From assembly GCA_016714025.1 (NCBI GenBank), contig JADJOB010000002.1, positions 293,501 to 357,500 on the forward strand: a stretch of DNA of 64,000 nt, given 5' to 3'. Positions 63,318 to 64,000 of the stretch are shown one piece after another (the first letter of the stretch is position 1; every line of letters starts with the position of its first letter). The notes below the pieces were generated by a model. The model saw nothing but the letters and a program-made list of their open reading frames with translations. It had not been told where the DNA came from and made no database searches. Made by a program: the position numbers and the translations under genes. Source of the DNA: Saprospiraceae bacterium (lineage in GTDB: Bacteria > Bacteroidota > Bacteroidia > Chitinophagales > Saprospiraceae).

Positions 63318-63690
63318 AAGCGCATTTATTTAGTTAATCATTAAAACAGATTACAAATTTTAAACTTGAATCTATTATAAAATTAAATCTGTAGCAATCG
63401 ATCAAATTTTTTTTTGAATTTTATTTTTAACAGGTGGGAATTAAATTTGAAAACCAGGAGCATAAATCCTTTTAAATTAACTATTAAAGATTAATATTTT
63501 ATTGGCTTGAAAATTTCATAGGTAACAATTGCAAATTTGCATTTATCCAGATTGTAAATTAAAAGGAGTATCCAACTAGAATTATACTTAATTGCATTTA
63601 TCTTCTTCATGCAATAAGTCGGTCTTTCTAATTAATCCAATTTTTCACCCGCCTCCCCGCCTTTTAGTATCTTCGCAAAAATTTTAATCC
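63318..63690. other. AT-rich intergenic stretch before the acyl-CoA dehydrogenase
   Basis: This gap holds no recognisable gene, RNA or strong hairpin. A near -7 box (TATCTTCG at 63669-63676) lies about 14 bp before the start codon of the next gene; no TTG at the right distance was found. A run of seven T or A is frequent but the tract looks like plain intergenic DNA. Confidence 0.4.
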
Positions 63691-64000
63691 ATGTATTTTA
63701 CATTGACCGAAGAACAGATAGCTGTACGGGATGCAGCAAGGGATTTTGCCCGCAGGGAGCTGTTACCGGGCGTTATTGAGCGGGACGCCAAAATGCAATT
63801 TCCCAAAGAGCAGGTCCAGAAAATGGCCGAAATGGGCTTTTTGGGCATGATGGTCTCTCCGGAATATGGCGGCGGCGGCATGGATACCATCTCCTATGTC
63901 CTTGCCATGGAAGAAATCAGTAAAATCGATAATTCCTGTTCGGTGATCATGTCTGTAAACAACAGCCTGGTTTGTTGGGGACTCGAAAAAATGGGAACCG
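63691..64000 (+). CDS. Acyl-CoA dehydrogenase, 5' part only
   Basis: The first 103 residues of the gene are in the window; it runs off the right end. The N-terminal alpha domain is typical: YFTLTEEQIAVRDAARDFARRELLPG, then FPKEQVQKMAEMGFLGMMVSPEYGG and SYVLAMEEISKIDNSCSVIMSVNNSL. These match short-chain (butyryl-CoA-like) acyl-CoA dehydrogenases of Bacteroidota. It is an FAD enzyme that makes the first double bond in fatty-acid or branched-chain acyl-CoA breakdown and passes electrons to ETF. The catalytic Glu is beyond the window. Substrate range cannot be judged from this part. Confidence 0.93.
   Translation, partial: MYFTLTEEQIAVRDAARDFARRELLPGVIERDAKMQFPKEQVQKMAEMGFLGMMVSPEYGGGGMDTISYVLAMEEISKIDNSCSVIMSVNNSLVCWGLEKMGT

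Overview
The window comes from a bacterium of the phylum Bacteroidota, most likely of the Saprospiraceae type. The evidence is: about 38-40% GC by eye; at least four secreted proteins with C-terminal type IX secretion (T9SS) sorting domains; Bacteroidota families such as DUF6029, Omp28 and DUF3109; weak Shine-Dalgarno signals; and promoter boxes of the form TTG-N19/20-TAnnTTTG. The placement is inferred from gene content. No rRNA or tRNA gene was recognised, and no gene for a transcription factor, transposase, integrase, phage protein, CRISPR array or classical defence system was seen. The content is mostly chromosomal housekeeping and metabolism.

Layout. 1-2418: tail of a cbb3 oxidase assembly cluster (ccoG, ccoH, a SafE/DsbD-like membrane protein) followed by a di-iron Fe-S repair protein. 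2605-4257: uppP and a secreted protein with a permuted papain-like signature. 4417-13092: fused isobutyryl-CoA mutase IcmF, a TonB-dependent-receptor-like barrel, gamma-glutamyltransferase and a small membrane protein. 13217-16713 (minus): an apparent operon of eukaryote-type citrate synthase, gcvH, a VanZ-like protein and a polytopic GT-C-like protein. 16878-25961: DUF3109, a class III aminotransferase, a thioredoxin-like protein, DinB, an ALDH7-like dehydrogenase, an M14 carboxypeptidase, RNase HII and a TrpF-like protein. 25962-26849: a tandem array of nested inverted repeats. 26850-31366 (minus): dnaE and a secreted DUF6438-like protein. 31812-41274: a T9SS calcium-binding protein, a second locus of the inverted-repeat family, a glucosaminidase, pdxA, a split transketolase and a four-CHRD protein. 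41589-48403 (minus): uvrA, a GNAT, glyQS and gyrB. 48534-51860: TlpA, DUF6029 and Omp28. 51983-56012: a TPR protein, a polytopic protein and DUF937. 56277-63317: class II HMG-CoA reductase with type 2 IPP isomerase, a subtilase, trhO, an archaeal-type prenylglyceryl phosphate synthase and rsgA. 63691 to the end: start of an acyl-CoA dehydrogenase.

How the genes fit together. HMG-CoA reductase and Fni point to isoprenoid supply by the mevalonate route, which would feed the prenylglyceryl-phosphate synthase; UppP recycles undecaprenyl carrier. IcmF, the acyl-CoA dehydrogenase and citrate synthase suggest aerobic acyl-CoA catabolism, consistent with a cbb3 oxidase. The secreted peptidases and gamma-glutamyltransferase suit use of external peptides.

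The most unusual content is in the gaps between genes. They hold several unrelated repeat families: a nested inverted repeat at two loci, a 48-bp perfect palindrome, a heptanucleotide satellite, an inverted pyrimidine-rich repeat, a mosaic repeat shared between gaps, and a TAGTCTATAGAC tract. I found no clear new multi-gene system; the inverted-repeat family is the best candidate for follow-up.
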